Shown piece after piece: positions 1 through 8,541 of a DNA stretch of 64,000 nucleotides. Each line of letters opens with the position of its first letter. The first letter of the stretch is position 1. A program made the position numbers and the translations under genes. The stretch comes from Streptococcus mitis (GTDB lineage: Bacteria; Bacillota; Bacilli; Lactobacillales; Streptococcaceae). The stretch is from positions 1 to 64,000 of the forward strand of contig MKYF01000028.1 in NCBI GenBank assembly GCA_001914195.1, read 5' to 3'. The notes under the pieces are model-generated. The model had not been told where the DNA came from. It was given only the letters and a program-made list of their open reading frames with translations, and searched no databases.

Positions 1-12
1 TAAATACAAAAT

Positions 13-55
13 AACCGAGGAACTCGCTCAAATTAACGAGAGATTCCTCGGTTTT
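13..55. terminator. Inverted repeat, likely terminator at end of ICE transfer operon
   Basis: Ten-base arms at 13-22 and 44-53 (AACCGAGGAA / TTCCTCGGTT) enclose a partly paired loop. A T-run follows on the plus strand (52-55). It lies 30 bases beyond the stop of the last minus-strand ICE gene and could stop transcription from either side. Confidence 0.6.
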
Positions 56-85
56 CATTTCATTAAAAGTAAGAGACCTATTTTT

Positions 86-850
86 TCAGTGGACTCCTTT
101 TGTGTTGGTCAGTCTTTTCTTGGTAAAACGACCTGTTGCTTGTCCTGTTTTGACACTAGCTTTTCCAAGATTATAAGAAAGCCGACTGTAGCGTTTCCCT
201 TTTCTAATGGTCTCTTGTAGCGTGCGATAACCTTCTAAATCTTCATTTTCTGAAGCTAACTCTCCACCTTCACGTCCAAGGACATAAAGAAAAGTTTTGA
301 CTTTCCTACTGACTTTTTTGGACTTATAGGCTTGTTTAGTAGATTTTAGATTTTCTTTTGCAGCCTTGACTTCTTTCTTAGCTTTTAATTCTTCTAAACT
401 CTTCCCTTGAAAGAAAAAATTAGATTTTGCTTTCGATTCCTGACCATAAAGAAATTTTTGATTGGTTTTTCTTTCTTTACGACTCTCTTTTCTTTCTTCT
501 TTTGCTTCTACCTTTGCATCCTTAAATTGCTTCTTGGCTATTTTCAATCGTTTCCTAGCATGAGGCAACCGTCTGTCTCTTAATTCTTTTCGATTCAAAA
601 GAGATGGAGGACTATTTTGAAGAATATGATTGTAGTCTTCATTTGCTTGTTTTACTCTCTCCTTTGAAGCTTCTCTCATCTCCTCTAGCTTTTCTTTTAT
701 CTCTTTTTTCCATGCTTTTTCATCCAGTACAGCGGAATCTTTTTTCTGTTTCTTCACCTCCTTCTTTCCTTGTTTCAAGAATTTCTTCTCATCTTTTAGG
801 CTTCTTCTAAATGCCTTTCGGGCACGTATGATTTCTCTTTTATCCTTCAT
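86..850 (-). CDS. Basic coiled-coil protein, probable N-terminal part of a CHAP-type conjugation hydrolase
   Basis: The 254-residue product is extremely rich in Lys, Arg and Glu over residues 1-180 and looks like a long coiled coil. No signal peptide, membrane segment or catalytic motif is visible. It follows virB4 by 11 bases in the same operon. In related ICEs this slot, as I recall, holds a much longer protein whose basic N-terminus precedes membrane segments and a CHAP peptidoglycan hydrolase domain that opens the wall for the mating channel. The reading frame here ends at Lys-Gly-Val-His and is followed at once by a terminator-like repeat, so I infer a truncated copy. It could instead be a natural short variant. 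The family link is from memory. Confidence 0.55.
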   Translation of the reverse strand: MKDKREIIRARKAFRRSLKDEKKFLKQGKKEVKKQKKDSAVLDEKAWKKEIKEKLEEMREASKERVKQANEDYNHILQNSPPSLLNRKELRDRRLPHARKRLKIAKKQFKDAKVEAKEERKESRKERKTNQKFLYGQESKAKSNFFFQGKSLEELKAKKEVKAAKENLKSTKQAYKSKKVSRKVKTFLYVLGREGGELASENEDLEGYRTLQETIRKGKRYSRLSYNLGKASVKTGQATGRFTKKRLTNTKGVH

Positions 851-861
851 TTACCTTCCCC

Positions 862-3219
862 TTAGTTAGAAGCCATTTTATCAGGATCCGTACTCATGAT
901 ATCAAACAATTGAGTACCTTGAGGAATCTTATTTTTAAAGGGTACGACAACTGAACCAGCTTTTATCAGTCCTGCCCCTTTTTCTGGATTGACAAGGTAT
1001 TTTTCGAGTTCTTTTGACAAGCCTAAGAGTTGAACCAATTCTTCTCGGTCATTTTTTGCTTGCTTGAGGAGAATCATAAATTCACTATTTGCAATAATCC
1101 GTCTACCATTTGGATCTAACAATAAGGTTTCGACGTTTTGAGTTATTCCAGTCGGACTAGCTCCATATTTTCTGACACGACTCCACAATTTAAAGAAGAA
1201 ATCACTGGCATATTTATCTAATAAGAGAAGCTGCATTTCATCAAAATAAATCCAGGTCTTCTTCCCTAATTTTTGGTTCCGAACGACACGATTCCATATC
1301 TGATCAAAAACAACCATAAGAGCGATTTGTTTCAGCTCGTCTCCTAACTTTTTAACGTTATAAATCAAGAAATTAGATCCTGTCTGAATATTGGTCTTAT
1401 GAGAAAAAATATCAAGAGAGCCTTCGACATACAGTTCCATATCAAGTGCCAAATTCTGCGCTTCTTCTTCTGGCTGTTGACTCAAGACAAAGACCCATTC
1501 TTCCAAAGAAGGTTCTTTAAATGACTGATAGGTAAGTCTCGTAACTCGGTCGATAATCGATTTTTCTCTTCCATCCATTTTTCTATCCAATAACTTGCCG
1601 ATAAAGGATAAAAGAAATTCTGATTTTACCTTTACAGGATCTTCATCCATATTTTCCTCAGACAAGTCAAGGACATTGAGATAAGTTTGGGAATCGGGCG
1701 CAATATCAATCATTTCTCCACCAAAAGCTCGTCCAATGACACTGTATTCTGCTTCTGGATCCACGATGATAATTTCAGTATTTTCACCAGATTCCTTGAT
1801 TTTGGTCGTGATAATCTCATGCTTGGTTGCCATCCCTTTCCCAGCTCCAGATGTTCCTAATATCAGACCAGACGGTGTATTTAATAGGCTGCGATCAATG
1901 GTAATAATATTACTTGATATTTGATTGATACCGTAATATTTCCCACTACGGTCTTGTAAGTCTACTGAAGTCCATGGAGAGTTCACTGCTACATTAGATG
2001 TTAATAAACTCCGTGATACTCCCTCTAAAAAATCACAACCAAATGGCAGCAAACTATTAAAGGCTGCTTCTTGCATATATGGAAGTTTATCAATCATTAG
2101 GTCATTTGAGCCGGCCACTTGTTGAATCGTGTCTAGAGCTTGTTTAAGTTCTTCTTCATCCTGACCAAAAATACCAATCAAAAAGACTGTTTGAAATAGT
2201 TTATCTCCTGTCTCGGTCATGGTTTTTAAGAGTTCCTCAGCTTCATCGATATTGCTTTCTAAAACATGACCTACTTTTTCCAAATAGATACCTGTACGAG
2301 CTAGTTTTTGTTGTTCCCCAATTTTTTGGGATTCCATTAAGGTCTTCTTTGTTCGTAGTTTCTTCATGGCATCTGCCTTAGTCGAACTTTGAGCATGGAG
2401 GCTCACAATCAATTCCAAATCTCCTTGCATGAGGTCTCGAATAAACTGATCTCCTAATTCCATACCGTAGTCTCGCACATAGACAATCTGCAATAATCGG
2501 TCATTGATTTGTAGGTAATTCTTGTTTTTGAAATCTAAGAGATTAGGCGCTATGAAGTGACGAGTTGTCTGACCAGATCTCGTTAAATCACGGTAAGAAA
2601 AAGGAAGATGGTGTTCTCCTCTAAGCATATCGGCCAACAAGTTGACACGCTCTTCTCCAGCCAAGGATTCAAATCGTGCATCAATTTCTGAGAAACCACT
2701 CTTGAAATATTCTCCTATTTGGGACAAGGAACGATAGGCTTGTTTGGGATTAGAATCCTTTCTACCAAAGCTAATCAGTTTCACAGCTGAAAAATTATTT
2801 TCACCACTGTCTAAATTCTGATTCATCATCCGATTCAATTCTTTACGATAGGTATCATATCCATCTTCTTTTTCCTCATACAAAACACTTTGTCTAAACT
2901 TTTCTAAATTCAATCTTTTATTAAAGATGGTCAATTGGAAGTTGGTTTGGTCATCTAAAGAGTTAATCAAATCAGAATACTTCTCAATGATTGCGCCCTT
3001 ATCTTCTAAACCAACGGTCTGGTAATTGACATCACCAAGTAAATAGCTTTGTGAGAAATAATCTTCTTTCACCTGCATCAGACCATTTTGATACAGGGCT
3101 TGATAGGAAAGAGTATTAGCCGTTGAGGGTAACACTTCCTCTTTTTTCTCTTTAACTTTTTCCTTTTTATTAGTCATTGAAGTTTTTTGTTTCTTTAATG
3201 TATTTGATTTTCTTTTCAT
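862..3219 (-). CDS. VirB4/TrsE-type conjugation ATPase
   Basis: The 785-residue product is the full usual length for the VirB4 ATPase that powers type IV secretion in Gram-positive ICEs, acting at the cytoplasmic membrane. A P-loop GTSGAGKG lies near residue 455 and a Walker B IYFDE near residue 675. The P-loop ends in Gly where Ser/Thr is usual. The start at 3219 is supported by GAAAGGA eight bases upstream, although it overlaps the prgI-like gene by 50 bases. The N-terminal 30 residues are Lys-rich. The neighbours (PrgI, VirB6, VirD4) fit a complete mating-pair module. Confidence 0.93.
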   Translation of the reverse strand: MKRKSNTLKKQKTSMTNKKEKVKEKKEEVLPSTANTLSYQALYQNGLMQVKEDYFSQSYLLGDVNYQTVGLEDKGAIIEKYSDLINSLDDQTNFQLTIFNKRLNLEKFRQSVLYEEKEDGYDTYRKELNRMMNQNLDSGENNFSAVKLISFGRKDSNPKQAYRSLSQIGEYFKSGFSEIDARFESLAGEERVNLLADMLRGEHHLPFSYRDLTRSGQTTRHFIAPNLLDFKNKNYLQINDRLLQIVYVRDYGMELGDQFIRDLMQGDLELIVSLHAQSSTKADAMKKLRTKKTLMESQKIGEQQKLARTGIYLEKVGHVLESNIDEAEELLKTMTETGDKLFQTVFLIGIFGQDEEELKQALDTIQQVAGSNDLMIDKLPYMQEAAFNSLLPFGCDFLEGVSRSLLTSNVAVNSPWTSVDLQDRSGKYYGINQISSNIITIDRSLLNTPSGLILGTSGAGKGMATKHEIITTKIKESGENTEIIIVDPEAEYSVIGRAFGGEMIDIAPDSQTYLNVLDLSEENMDEDPVKVKSEFLLSFIGKLLDRKMDGREKSIIDRVTRLTYQSFKEPSLEEWVFVLSQQPEEEAQNLALDMELYVEGSLDIFSHKTNIQTGSNFLIYNVKKLGDELKQIALMVVFDQIWNRVVRNQKLGKKTWIYFDEMQLLLLDKYASDFFFKLWSRVRKYGASPTGITQNVETLLLDPNGRRIIANSEFMILLKQAKNDREELVQLLGLSKELEKYLVNPEKGAGLIKAGSVVVPFKNKIPQGTQLFDIMSTDPDKMASN

Positions 3220-3529
3220 GTTCAGGTCCTTTCTTTCCTGTAATTGTGCGTAGGGGAACCGTTAGTTCAAAATGAAGACGGTATTTCAAATAATGTTCAA
3301 AATATAAATCATTGGGTTTATAGACTCCAAAAAGCATGAGGGGGATGGTAAAAGCAAACACAAAACCGTAAACAAACCAATCTCCAAATTGCCAGAAAAA
3401 GAGATTCAAGCCCAAAACAATAATTGTGACAATAAAGGCTGGTAAAACAAAGATGATTTGTCTTGTGGTGAAACCTAACCAAGCCCTGTGTTGGTATTTT
3501 GAGATGTCTTTAAAGACACGTGTATTCAT
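3170..3529 (-). CDS. PrgI family conjugation membrane protein
   Basis: The 119-residue protein has two adjacent hydrophobic segments (about residues 25-72), followed by a basic, soluble C-terminus. This is the layout of PrgI/TrsC-type proteins, which sit beside VirB4 in Gram-positive type IV secretion systems and probably anchor it to the membrane. It lies between virB6 and virB4, and its 3' end overlaps the virB4 start, which suggests translational coupling. A GAAAGGA ribosome site precedes the ATG. Confidence 0.88.
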   Translation of the reverse strand: MNTRVFKDISKYQHRAWLGFTTRQIIFVLPAFIVTIIVLGLNLFFWQFGDWFVYGFVFAFTIPLMLFGVYKPNDLYFEHYLKYRLHFELTVPLRTITGKKGPEHEKKIKYIKETKNFND

Positions 3530-3582
3530 GACTTTCCTTTCTAAAAAGGCTAAGAAGCAATCACTTCCTAGCCTTTATCTAA

Positions 3583-4437
3583 TTACATACCTAAGATTGA
3601 GCGAGCCGTACGTTGAGAACCAACGAGGGCAATAATCAGTAAGATAGCTTGTACCAAACTACCAAACATAATCGCAAGAGATTGCAGGACTCCTGCACCA
3701 TTTGAAACAGCTATTTTCCCAGCAGATTCAAATAAAGGAACAAGAGAAACAATCAGAAAAATAAGAACCCCTTGTACTGCATAGACCATAATATTTTTTA
3801 AATAGCCAATACCAATAGACTTCCATTCATCACTTAAAAATGTTGGAATCGTAAGAGGGGCAAATGGAATCATAAGGTAGAGTTGAATAAATCGAATAGA
3901 TACCAAAAGATTGACCATGGCTGCACTTACTATCCGAACAAGCCAAATGAGGAGGGCGAAAAATCCCACAATCATCCGGCCAATAAATCCTGACCCTTTT
4001 AATCCAGAGATGGTATCATACTTTGCCCCACCGTGAGCCACAATCGAAGCCACTTGTTCAATGGCGTGACTCGCAATCCCGATGATAGCTTCTACAATCA
4101 CGGTAGTGTTGGTAATTACAACTGCGACCATAATGTAACTAATCAACATCGGCGCTAATGCTTCAAAGGTCATCGCTCCTCCTGAGTTAGCAATTTTCTT
4201 TGCCATCTTAGAAAATTCTAAGATGAGAACAACTGATAAAATCGCAACTCCAAGAGGCTGCATGACACTTTTAGTAATACTAGACATATAAGTCCAAACG
4301 GTTGGATTGTAGCTAGATAGAGATTTAATCAGATCTACCGTAGATTGTAAATCCACATTAAATCCTTCAAATAAATTTTCAGCTGATATTTTTTCAGATG
4401 CAAGGTAAACAAAAGGTGAGACTAAACTAAGATTCAT
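3583..4437 (-). CDS. VirB6/TrbL-type conjugation channel protein
   Basis: The 284-residue product is a polytopic membrane protein with about six hydrophobic segments (residues 55-80, 90-125, 150-180, 195-215, 220-250, 255-275). It resembles the TrsL/TrbL/VirB6 family, which forms the inner-membrane part of the transfer channel. It sits between a Maff2-like small membrane protein and PrgI. The best-spaced ATG after AGGAGG is not this start but one eight bases earlier, which opens a two-codon frame (ATG ACA TGA) overlapping this ATG. Confidence 0.88.
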   Translation of the reverse strand: MNLSLVSPFVYLASEKISAENLFEGFNVDLQSTVDLIKSLSSYNPTVWTYMSSITKSVMQPLGVAILSVVLILEFSKMAKKIANSGGAMTFEALAPMLISYIMVAVVITNTTVIVEAIIGIASHAIEQVASIVAHGGAKYDTISGLKGSGFIGRMIVGFFALLIWLVRIVSAAMVNLLVSIRFIQLYLMIPFAPLTIPTFLSDEWKSIGIGYLKNIMVYAVQGVLIFLIVSLVPLFESAGKIAVSNGAGVLQSLAIMFGSLVQAILLIIALVGSQRTARSILGM

Positions 4438-4453
4438 GTCATTGTTTATCCTC

Positions 4454-4696
4454 CTAAATTGAAATTTGAGTTACAAAGGCTCCAGCAGCCCCTACCATAA
4501 CACCACCGACAATTTCCAGAATGGCATTCCGAACACCTGGTCCACCATCTTTAATATTGGTTGCAAGGTTGACAATCCCCACAACAACGAGAAAGGCACC
4601 AACCGCAATCAATCCCTTCTGTAACAAAGACATAGCTTGTGCAAACATAGCACTTGCGTCTACTCCATAAACAAAACCTTTAAAATGCGTAATCAT
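4454..4696 (-). CDS. Maff2-like small membrane protein, VirB2-like candidate
   Basis: The 80-residue protein has two hydrophobic helices (about residues 27-47 and 58-78) separated by a short polar turn rich in Gly, Asp and Lys. The sequence fits the Maff2 family found in conjugative elements. Size and topology match VirB2/TrbC pilins, and the position directly before virB6 fits that role. The pilin function is inferred and no cleavable signal is evident. Confidence 0.75.
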   Translation of the reverse strand: MITHFKGFVYGVDASAMFAQAMSLLQKGLIAVGAFLVVVGIVNLATNIKDGGPGVRNAILEIVGGVMVGAAGAFVTQISI

Positions 4697-4716
4697 CTAT
4701 TTCCTCTTTTCTATTT

Positions 4717-4959
4717 TTATTTTAAACTAGATTCAAAAGTTAAATCACGAATTCTAAGGCCTTCAAGATGGTTTTCTTGACTTTGATTCAAAGGATTGAT
4801 CTGATAGTTCCACCACCGTTCATCGGTTTCTTGATTGGCTAGGTATTTCCAGTTTGGATGCTTGGTTGAATTGTATTTTTTGCTTTTAAAGACAGGCATA
4901 TTGGCAATTCGAACCAAGCATTCATGCCGTTTCATATTTCCGACTTCATCAGGTGTCAT
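4717..4959 (-). pseudogene. VirD4 coupling protein, C-terminal fragment
   Basis: These 80 residues are the C-terminus of a VirD4/TrsK coupling protein. The preceding bases, read in this frame from about 5027, encode the missing link (...RSFGQTGSGSLSHQ...). This frame is joined to the middle fragment by restoring one A in CGAATACG near 5027, so the fragment is not an independent gene. The ATG at 4959 is only the first internal Met. Confidence 0.85.
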
Positions 4960-5729
4960 TAAATCACGAGCAATCTTTTGATGAGAAAGGGATCCTGAAC
5001 CTGTCTGTCCAAAGGAACGACTCGTATTCGAACATCAATGGTTTGTTTACCGAGTAATCCACTCATAAATTTAAAGGTATCTTCATCATTACCACCTAAG
5101 TAGACTAAGCTATCACAGTTCCCAAGAATGGTTTTCCAAGCTTCTTTTTCTTTATAGAGCCCTTGAAGTTGGGCAATATTTTGTAGAATGGGAACGAGAC
5201 TCATATTACGAGAACGAACTGTTGAGGTTTGTTCAGCAAAATCTGGGATTTCTCCGATATTTGCGAACTCATCTAAGTAAACTCTCACATGAAGAGGCAA
5301 TTGACCCTTAAAATCAATATCTGCTTGTCTTGTTAGGGTTTGAAATACGGTTGAAAAAAAGAGGGCTGAAAGAAAGCGAAAGGTACTATCGTTATCTGGG
5401 ATAACTAAGTAAACCATTGATTTTTCCTGGCCCCATGTCTTCATATCAAGGGTATCTCTTTTGGTCAAATCCATGACACTTTGAATATTGAAGAGGGCAA
5501 ATTTAGCAGTGGTTACAGCTATAACAGAATCCAGAGTCTTATCCTTATAATTTTGAAAATCTGCCCAATTTCGCATGGTAAAATTTTCAGTCCCATACTT
5601 TTTAGCATAATTTTCAAATAGAATTTCTAAGACACTTTTTTCTTGGTTTTCACCTTTGGATAAGTGTTTAATGAGTTTTGAGATTTCAGCAAAACTTGGA
5701 TAACGCCCTCGTTTTTTTCGCTCTTCCAC
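4959..5729 (-). pseudogene. VirD4 coupling protein, middle fragment with Walker B
   Basis: This is the central part of the split VirD4 coupling ATPase. It contains VYLDEFANIGEIPDF, the Walker B region typical of Gram-positive VirD4 proteins, and further conserved text (NMSLVPILQNIAQL). It is out of frame with the N-terminal part because of an extra A in a nine-A run (plus-strand T-run 5733-5741), and out of frame with the C-terminal part because of a missing base near 5027. Ribosomal slippage or polymerase slippage on A9 could give traces of fused product, but two independent shifts make useful amounts unlikely. Confidence 0.87.
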
Positions 5730-6597
5730 TTCTTTTTTTTTGACGTTTCAACAAGTTTTGATATTCCTTTTGACTTAAACGACTTTCTTCTATGAGCTGT
5801 TCTCTTGTTTTAGGTGGGTTATAGAAATCGACCAAGTAGGAGGCTAAAGCTCGAACCAAAGTCATAGAAGCTTCATCCCAAAATGGATCACTACGGGAGC
5901 CTGAGCCTTTAGTGTTATTGAAATAAACCGTCAGCATGCGATTCAAATCATTTTCTGTCTCTATATAGCGAAAAGGATTGAAGCCATCTGAGTTCTTCAT
6001 ATTGACTAAATCTAACACCTTTACTTGATAGCCATGTTCTAAAAAGAGTTTGCCTGTTTTTTCAGCTAAGTGATCTTTAGGATCCACTACAATATTAGAA
6101 CTATTCATCTGAATCAGATTGGGTTTCACAAAGCGAAATGTCTTCCCACTTCCTGAACCTCCGATCACCGCAATATTCTTATTTCTATCATATTGGTGTG
6201 GTTTTTTATCTAATAATGTCAAACGAACATCTTGTGCTAAGATCGTATCATGAGAAAATTCCTTACCGTAAAAGAGCTTCCTTTCTTTTAGAGTTCCAAA
6301 ACGGGCGCTCCCGTATTCTACCCCTTCTCGGTATTGTTTTTTACCAGTCTCTAGATAGAGATAAACCAGCAACATCATCACAAAACCTAGTAGAAAAAAA
6401 GCACTTGATTTTCCAGTAAAAGAAACATTCCATGGCGACTGAAGAACTTCATCTTGACCTTCCATTAGAAGATGAGTCCATTTATCTAAGGTATTTCCAG
6501 TATAGGAATCATACAAAAGCGTCAAACGATGAAAAAGATAGCCTAGTAAGATACCTAACAGTGAAAATAGTAGGAATTTCTTTCCACTGTACATCAT
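5686..6597 (-). pseudogene. VirD4 coupling protein, N-terminal fragment with Walker A
   Basis: The 303-residue fragment starts with two membrane segments (about residues 6-26 and 66-82), as in VirD4/PcfC proteins. It carries the P-loop GGSGSGKT near residue 146. In an intact gene it would deliver the relaxase-DNA complex to the secretion channel. The last 16 residues (RSGRAKKTRALSKFC) come from the wrong frame after a nine-A run. Removing one A gives ...KRQKKEVEERKKRGRYPSF and continues into the middle fragment. The ATG overlaps the pcfB-like stop (ATGA), so the gene was translationally coupled. Confidence 0.88.
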
Positions 6598-7082
6598 CTC
6601 ACCATCTCTTTCTGTTTGACGGCACCTTCTTGTCTAAAGGTAATTTGGGATTTAGCCTCATCAATTGCATCGTCTAATGACTTATCCATGGTAAAATCAG
6701 CTAATTTCTCCGGATCATTAACCATTTTTTCTAACAGATGGTCTAAATGATTGTCTAGAATCGAACGGTCTTTCGTGTAGAAATGTAGAGAATCCCCTTG
6801 CCAAGCGATGGCTAAAGGAATCTCTTCTTTTTCTAAAAAAGCTTTAAATTTCTCTATATCAATTGGTTTGTCTAAAAAATCTTTTTTCAGATTAATTGTA
6901 TCAATCGAATAAGGAGATTGTAGCAATTCTTCTAATTTCTGTACCCCTATCTTATAGGCGGAATCCTGTGCTAAAGCCTGACGTCTAGACCATTCTAGAA
7001 TCTTTAAGAGACTTCTTACAGTAAATAACAGACTACGCTCTGCATATTGAACCGCCATTCGTTCCTGTTGTTCAGAGGACAT
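6594..7082 (-). CDS. PcfB-like (DUF3801) conjugation protein
   Basis: The 162-residue soluble protein resembles PcfB/DUF3801 proteins. In the pCF10-type system PcfB is encoded directly before the coupling protein PcfC and helps dock the relaxosome. Here too it immediately precedes the virD4 remnant with a four-base overlap. AAGGAGG lies seven bases before the ATG. No catalytic motif is visible, and the assignment rests on position and overall resemblance. Confidence 0.72.
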   Translation of the reverse strand: MSSEQQERMAVQYAERSLLFTVRSLLKILEWSRRQALAQDSAYKIGVQKLEELLQSPYSIDTINLKKDFLDKPIDIEKFKAFLEKEEIPLAIAWQGDSLHFYTKDRSILDNHLDHLLEKMVNDPEKLADFTMDKSLDDAIDEAKSQITFRQEGAVKQKEMVR

Positions 7083-7371
7083 CTGATGCCTCCTTCTTCA
7101 CAAATAGCAGCTTTCCTTCTTTATAGCGATAAGCTATCAATTTCTGATGTTGCTTAATCGACTTGACAACCTGCAGTAGATCTCTCGAATAAGGTTCTCG
7201 AAGAGTAACTTCTACTGCTTTCCCATCAAAAATACCTACACGTTTAAATTCAATGTAGTCTTTTTTGAGATGTCCTAAGCCCATACCAAAAGGAAAGTGA
7301 TGAATCAATTGGATGGTACAACCACCTTTATTTCCCATTTGTTTCAAATCATACAAGTTTACTACCTTCAT
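7072..7371 (-). CDS. Hypothetical first gene of the ICE transfer operon
   Basis: I do not recognise this 99-residue soluble protein. It is mixed in charge with a basic C-terminus and has no membrane segment. It has a strong ribosome site (AAAGGAG, six bases before ATG) and overlaps the next gene by 11 bases. As the first gene after the boxA/structured leader it could regulate or accompany DNA processing, but nothing in the sequence shows that. Confidence 0.7.
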   Translation of the reverse strand: MKVVNLYDLKQMGNKGGCTIQLIHHFPFGMGLGHLKKDYIEFKRVGIFDGKAVEVTLREPYSRDLLQVVKSIKQHQKLIAYRYKEGKLLFVKKEASDVL

Positions 7372-7422
7372 GATTAACTCCTTTATCTAGTTTGTCGCAT
7401 CGTTTCAGTCTGGTAACGATAA

Positions 7423-7528
7423 ACTCCGTGTCTGTTAGAAAATTCTCACACACGTCTTGTGCCAGTTGCCCTTCACAGGGGAATACTCTCAGTCCCTACT
7501 TACACAGGCACGCTAATCAAGACGGAGT
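7423..7528 (-). ncRNA. Structured leader RNA of the ICE transfer operon
   Basis: Read on the minus strand, the 106-nt segment folds into a three-way junction. Closing stem: ACTCCG (7528-7523) with CGGAGT. Second arm: GTCTT/AAGAC stacked on GTGCC/GGCAC with a seven-base bulge, capped by GGGA/TCCC and CCC/GGG helices. Third arm: a long hairpin built on GTGT..ACAC and AGAA/TTCT. No intrinsic terminator separates it from the first gene 52 bases downstream. I recognise no known riboswitch class. A leader role is inferred from position. Confidence 0.6.
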
Positions 7529-7534
7529 GGATTT

Positions 7535-7564
7535 AATTTTCAAAGAACAGGTAGCTTTATTATA
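7535..7564 (-). promoter_or_regulatory. Promoter -10 and rRNA-type boxA before the structured leader
   Basis: A TATAAT lies at 7564-7559 on the minus strand with a poor -35. About ten bases after the expected transcript start comes TGTTCTTTGAAAATT (7549-7535), which closely resembles the boxA antitermination element of Gram-positive rRNA leaders (TGTTCTTTGAAAAC). The structured RNA follows directly. This layout is expected if NusB/NusE-type antitermination helps transcribe the long transfer operon, which is an inference. Confidence 0.5.
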
Positions 7565-7705
7565 GATAAGAGTAGTTGAAATTTTTATCACATTTCTTAT
7601 TTTTTCTGTCGAGCTAAATTCATACTAAACAAAGATTTTGAAATAAAAGACTAACATTGTTAAATAACGTTAGCATTTCATTTCCCTAAAACAAGCTAAT
7701 TTGGT

Positions 7706-8293
7706 CTAAAAAAGCAGCAAACTATAAACTAGTAGGTTCCACACCAAATGTAGACCCATACTGCCCCATAAGTCCGATTTATAGCGCACCATCCCTATAA
7801 ACATTCCCAATGAAACATATAAACACCAAGCTAGAATGGTTCCTGGATGATGAGCTAAGGCAAATAAAACACTTGTCAAAGCAACTCGAATCTCTAATTT
7901 TCTGACCAAGTTCCATAAAATTTCTCTATACAGAAATTCTTCAACCATACTCGCATTGATTAAAAACAATAAAAATGAAAACCAAGGAACTTGATGTTGA
8001 AGGCCAATTAAGTTTGCTTGATTCGTGCTTCCTTGAGCATGAATCAGACTAAAACATAGACTTATAATTAGTAGGCTAACGAATCCAATACCAAGCCATT
8101 TTATCCTAGATTTCATATTGACCTTGACCACTTGTTTTCGTTGGCCATATATCCATAAAAAAGAAATGAGTGATGCACCATAGAGAATCTGTAGTATAGT
8201 TAACTCACCGATACAAAGCAATTTCAGTAAGTATAGAGATACCAATAGGACATTTACTTGTTGGAATATATAAACTGGAATTATTCTTTTCAT
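7706..8293 (-). CDS. CPBP (CAAX/Abi) family intramembrane protease
   Basis: The 195-residue membrane protein has about six hydrophobic segments. It carries the CPBP motifs: EEFLYRE (near residue 124; EExxxR), a His pair in FALAHHPG (about residue 150), and a final GLHLVWN. This family includes CAAX-type proteases, bacteriocin self-immunity proteins and SdpI-type regulators. The substrate is unknown. It lies three bases after a small HTH-like gene inside the ICE, so it may protect the host or modify surface peptides. Confidence 0.85.
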   Translation of the reverse strand: MKRIIPVYIFQQVNVLLVSLYLLKLLCIGELTILQILYGASLISFLWIYGQRKQVVKVNMKSRIKWLGIGFVSLLIISLCFSLIHAQGSTNQANLIGLQHQVPWFSFLLFLINASMVEEFLYREILWNLVRKLEIRVALTSVLFALAHHPGTILAWCLYVSLGMFIGMVRYKSDLWGSMGLHLVWNLLVYSLLLF

Positions 8294-8295
8294 AG

Positions 8296-8529
8296 TTACC
8301 TCCGAAATAAATCTTCATAATCTAAATCTAATACCTGCACAATCCTTTCTACCCATGGACTTTGAGGCATTCGTTGTTCCATCTTGTAGTGACGAATCTT
8401 TTGATACAAACGATTCAATTCACTTGGATAGTGAAACTCTCCCGCAAACATTTTTCTGGTTAACTCAATCCAGCTGATATTTCTTTCAGCCAAAATAATG
8501 GACAAGTTCTCCCAAAATCGTTCTGCCAT
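8296..8529 (-). CDS. Small putative DNA-binding protein
   Basis: The 77-residue protein has a helix-rich pattern (WIELTRKM..., then YPSELNRLYQKIRHYKME, then WVERIVQVLDLDYEDLF) that resembles a compact Cro/XRE-type helix-turn-helix, with the C-terminal helix typical of that fold. AAAGGAG precedes the ATG. It is co-directional and nearly contiguous with the CPBP protease gene. The DNA-binding role is tentative and I cannot name a family. Confidence 0.6.
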   Translation of the reverse strand: MAERFWENLSIILAERNISWIELTRKMFAGEFHYPSELNRLYQKIRHYKMEQRMPQSPWVERIVQVLDLDYEDLFRR

Positions 8530-8541
8530 ATTGATTCTCCT

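Noticed and set aside
7423..7528. Known riboswitch, T-box or group II intron fragment for the folded leader
   Set aside because: No T-box motif, no recognised aptamer core and no domain V-like hairpin. It remains an unassigned structure.
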